Source of the DNA: JBFLVQ01 sp040758525
Lineage (GTDB): Bacteria; Acidobacteriota; Blastocatellia; Chloracidobacteriales; JADJPF01
Assembly (NCBI GenBank): GCA_040758525.1
Contig: JBFLVQ010000450.1
Coordinates: 1-7,980, forward strand
Reading direction: 5' to 3'
Length of the DNA: 7,980 bases
The number at the start of each line of letters is the position of its first letter. The first letter of the stretch is position 1. Shown one piece after another: positions 6,818-7,980 of this stretch. The notes below the pieces were generated by a model. It was not told where the DNA came from. It saw only the letters and a list, made by a program, of their open reading frames with translations, and made no database searches. The translations under genes were made by a program, and so were the position numbers.

Positions 6818-7091
6818 AGCGACCGGACGCATCGCTAGAAGTAGTCGGCGAATGGGGCGAACGACAATTCGCTGCCACCGGAACTGGTTGGAAATGTTCT
6901 AATCGCTTCTCCCGTCTGCTTTGTGGTTTCGTGATCATAAGACGTCAGCTTATGTCTTACGTTCAGCCCAATGTAGCGAAAATATTGAGGCAATATTAAA
7001 CCTTGCCAGAGGTATTAGGGGGCAGCACGCTTGACTTGAAGGAGAAACTTTAACCGGATTTCTTAGGAGGTTCAGCTCAACAGCGGCTGAG
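6818..7091 (+). promoter_or_regulatory. Possible structured 5' leader of the RRM gene
   Basis: Several small stems can be drawn on the plus strand: AGCGA/TCGCT (6818-6822 with 6832-6836), GCGAA/TTCGC (6857-6861 with 6868-6872), CATAAG/CTTATG (6936-6941 with 6949-6954) or the alternative TAAGAC/GTCTTA (6938-6943 with 6954-6959), AATATTG/CAATATT (6981-6987 with 6991-6997, loop AGG), and TCAGC/GCTGA (7072-7076 with 7086-7090). They match no riboswitch class that I know. Leaders of RNA-binding-protein genes are often regulatory, but this is inference. Confidence 0.35.
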
Positions 7092-7120
7092 TCTTTGGCG
7101 CAGAACAATCTCTTTTTCAG

Positions 7121-7126
7121 AAAGGA
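7121..7126 (+). promoter_or_regulatory. Ribosome binding site deciding the GTG start of the RRM protein
   Basis: AAAGGA lies 7 bases before GTG 7134. Starting here gives MSAKLYVGN, the usual beginning of bacterial single-RRM proteins, whereas the in-frame TTG at 7095 adds 13 residues outside the domain. Confidence 0.65.
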
Positions 7127-7133
7127 TAAAAAC

Positions 7134-7553
7134 GTGAGTGCGAAACTTTACGTCGGCAATGTTTCCTACGATGTAAGCGGGGAACAACTCTCTTCGTTGT
7201 TTGCCGAAGTTGGCACAGTATTGGCGAGCAGAGTGATTGTAGATCGAGTCACAGGCAAGTCGCGGGGCTTTGGATTTGTTGAGATGGCAAGTGAAGGGGA
7301 AGCTGAAGCAGCGATCGGCCGTTTTCATGGTTATCGTCTGCTAGGGCGTACCTTGCTGGTTCATTTGGCACATGACAATAGAGAATTGAGTCGCCGCGCA
7401 CGCGAGGCTAAGGCTCGCCAGCGGGAAGAGTTTCTACGTGTACATCAAGTACATCATCAACCATCAATAGATGTTCGCGCACAAGAGCTGCGCGATCGGA
7501 TGGATCGTATGCGACGGCCATTACGGCGTACCCTGCGGGAGCGTACCGTTTAA
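7134..7553 (+). CDS. RRM-domain RNA-binding protein
   Basis: The product is 139 residues from GTG 7134. Residues 3-80 form one RNA recognition motif with RNP2 (LYVGNV, 5-10) and RNP1 (RGFGFVEM, 44-51). The aromatic residues that stack on RNA are present: Tyr6 in RNP2 and Phe46/Phe48 in RNP1. The tail (about 81-139) is rich in Arg, His and Gln and probably adds non-specific RNA contact. The domain matches the cyanobacterial/proteobacterial Rbp-type family of small RRM proteins, many of which are induced by cold and act on RNA stability or translation; a cold role here is only inferred. The gene stands alone, with a long leader upstream and a terminator directly downstream. A longer form from TTG 7095 cannot be excluded. 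Confidence 0.93.
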   Translation: MSAKLYVGNVSYDVSGEQLSSLFAEVGTVLASRVIVDRVTGKSRGFGFVEMASEGEAEAAIGRFHGYRLLGRTLLVHLAHDNRELSRRAREAKARQREEFLRVHQVHHQPSIDVRAQELRDRMDRMRRPLRRTLRERTV

Positions 7554-7572
7554 TGCAGTTGCGATAGCATAA

Positions 7573-7594
7573 GGGCAGCCAATACTGGCTGCCC
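7573..7594. terminator. Bidirectional hairpin terminator between convergent genes
   Basis: GGGCAGCCA (7573-7581) pairs perfectly with TGGCTGCCC (7586-7594) around a four-base ATAC loop. The plus strand continues with CTTCCTT and the minus strand with TTATGC, so the U-tracts are short, but the strong GC stem sits exactly between the stops of the RRM gene (7553) and the minus-strand gene (7613). Confidence 0.75.
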
Positions 7595-7612
7595 CTTCCT
7601 TATGAACGGGCA

Positions 7613-7980
7613 TTAGTTTACATTGGTTGCTGGGATTGCGCTTAATACCACACGGAAGCCGGTCATACCGGCGCGTGTATCTGGTGCGTTGCGACTGCGG
7701 AAATTAATACGAGCAAACTTCTCCAGACTATTGTAGGCAGCTCCGCGTTGCACACGCAACTGGCCTTGGGTGGGTCCGGTTGGATTATGCTGTGGGCTTT
7801 CACGGTAGTAGTTTTCACCATACCAGTCCATACACCATTCCCAGATATTACCAGTCATATCATAAAGGCCAAAGTTATTAGGTGGAAAGCTTGCCACTAG
7901 GGATGGCTCTGCTTGGGTTTTGCCTACATTAGCGGCTTTCTTATCCCAACCGTTTCCCCAGGCAAATTGCACATTTTGTG
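7613..7980 (-). CDS. Formylglycine-generating-enzyme/sulfatase-modifying-factor-like domain protein, C-terminal part (5' end beyond window)
   Basis: The frame is open from the window edge to a TAA at 7613, so only about the last 122 residues are visible. The GTG at 7972 is an internal Val codon, not the likely start. The fragment shows the C-type-lectin-like SUMF1/FGE signature: FAWGNGWD, NNFGLYDMTGNIWEWCMDWYG, NPTGPTQG, RVQRGAAYN, then FRSRNAPDTRAGMTGFRVV near the end. True FGE enzymes turn a sulfatase Cys into formylglycine using two active-site Cys in the segment after RGG. Here that segment (RGAAYNSLEKFARINFRSR) has no Cys, so this is more likely a non-FGE member of the superfamily, such as an EgtB/PvdO-like or purely structural domain. 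The missing N-terminus could carry a kinase or other domain. The RRM gene is convergent and separated by a hairpin. Confidence 0.88.
   Translation of the reverse strand, partial: QNVQFAWGNGWDKKAANVGKTQAEPSLVASFPPNNFGLYDMTGNIWEWCMDWYGENYYRESPQHNPTGPTQGQLRVQRGAAYNSLEKFARINFRSRNAPDTRAGMTGFRVVLSAIPATNVN

Larger units (their letters stand above)
6499..7133. other. Gene-free intergenic region between divergent genes
   Basis: No convincing coding frame, tRNA or repeat family was found in this 635-base stretch. It holds the ribosome site and inverted repeat of the minus-strand gene, an AT-rich part (about 6595-6815), a candidate plus-strand promoter (6784-6812), and a more GC-balanced part with several small hairpins running up to the RRM gene. 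Tiny frames such as those starting at ATG 6716 or 6852 have no ribosome site and were not accepted. Confidence 0.6.

Noticed and set aside
7031..7059. TTGACT as a -35 box close to the RRM gene
   Set aside because: No acceptable -10 box lies 16-18 bases downstream (the bases there are near CCGGAT).

Overview
The window has a middling-to-low GC content and reads as bacterial. It holds six protein-coding genes, two of them cut by the window ends, and no rRNA, tRNA, CRISPR array or insertion sequence that I could find. The style of the genes suggests an environmental Gram-negative bacterium: a large secreted protein with Asp-box, HExxH and 'SPNGGE' Ig-like repeats, an RRM-type RNA-binding protein, and a formylglycine-generating-enzyme-like domain. 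Acidobacteriota (Blastocatellia-like) is my best guess. This is inference from protein style only; there is no marker gene here to prove it.

Layout. Positions 1-5255 are a minus-strand block of two co-directional genes. The upstream gene (5255 to 1449) encodes a 1268-residue exported protein with a signal peptide, an Asp-box region, an HEVGH metallopeptidase-like region and five tandem Ig-like repeats. Nine bases after its stop codon starts a PEP-synthase/rifampin-phosphotransferase-like enzyme (1439 down to the window edge), of which the ATP-grasp half is visible. Divergent from this block is a small plus-strand membrane/coiled-coil protein (5433-5963). Its promoter has a perfect extended -10 box ending only 6 bases before the start codon, which suggests a leaderless message. 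It converges on a minus-strand small exported hydrophilic protein (5995-6498), with a hairpin terminator between them that includes the first gene's stop codon.

Positions 6499-7133 hold no convincing gene. This stretch contains a strong inverted repeat just upstream of the 5995-6498 gene, a candidate sigma-70-type promoter near 6784-6812, and a roughly 315-base leader with several small hairpins in front of an RRM protein (7134-7553, GTG start). The RRM gene converges on a partial FGE/sulfatase-modifying-factor-like gene (7980 down to 7613), separated by a GC-rich hairpin terminator.

The genes do not form an obvious pathway. The tight pairing of the secreted multidomain protein with a PEP-utilising-type enzyme looks like an operon by spacing, but no functional link can be read from the sequence. 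The points most worth a second look are the unclassified HExxH region in the giant protein, the leaderless-type promoter at 5399-5426, and the long structured leader of the RRM gene.
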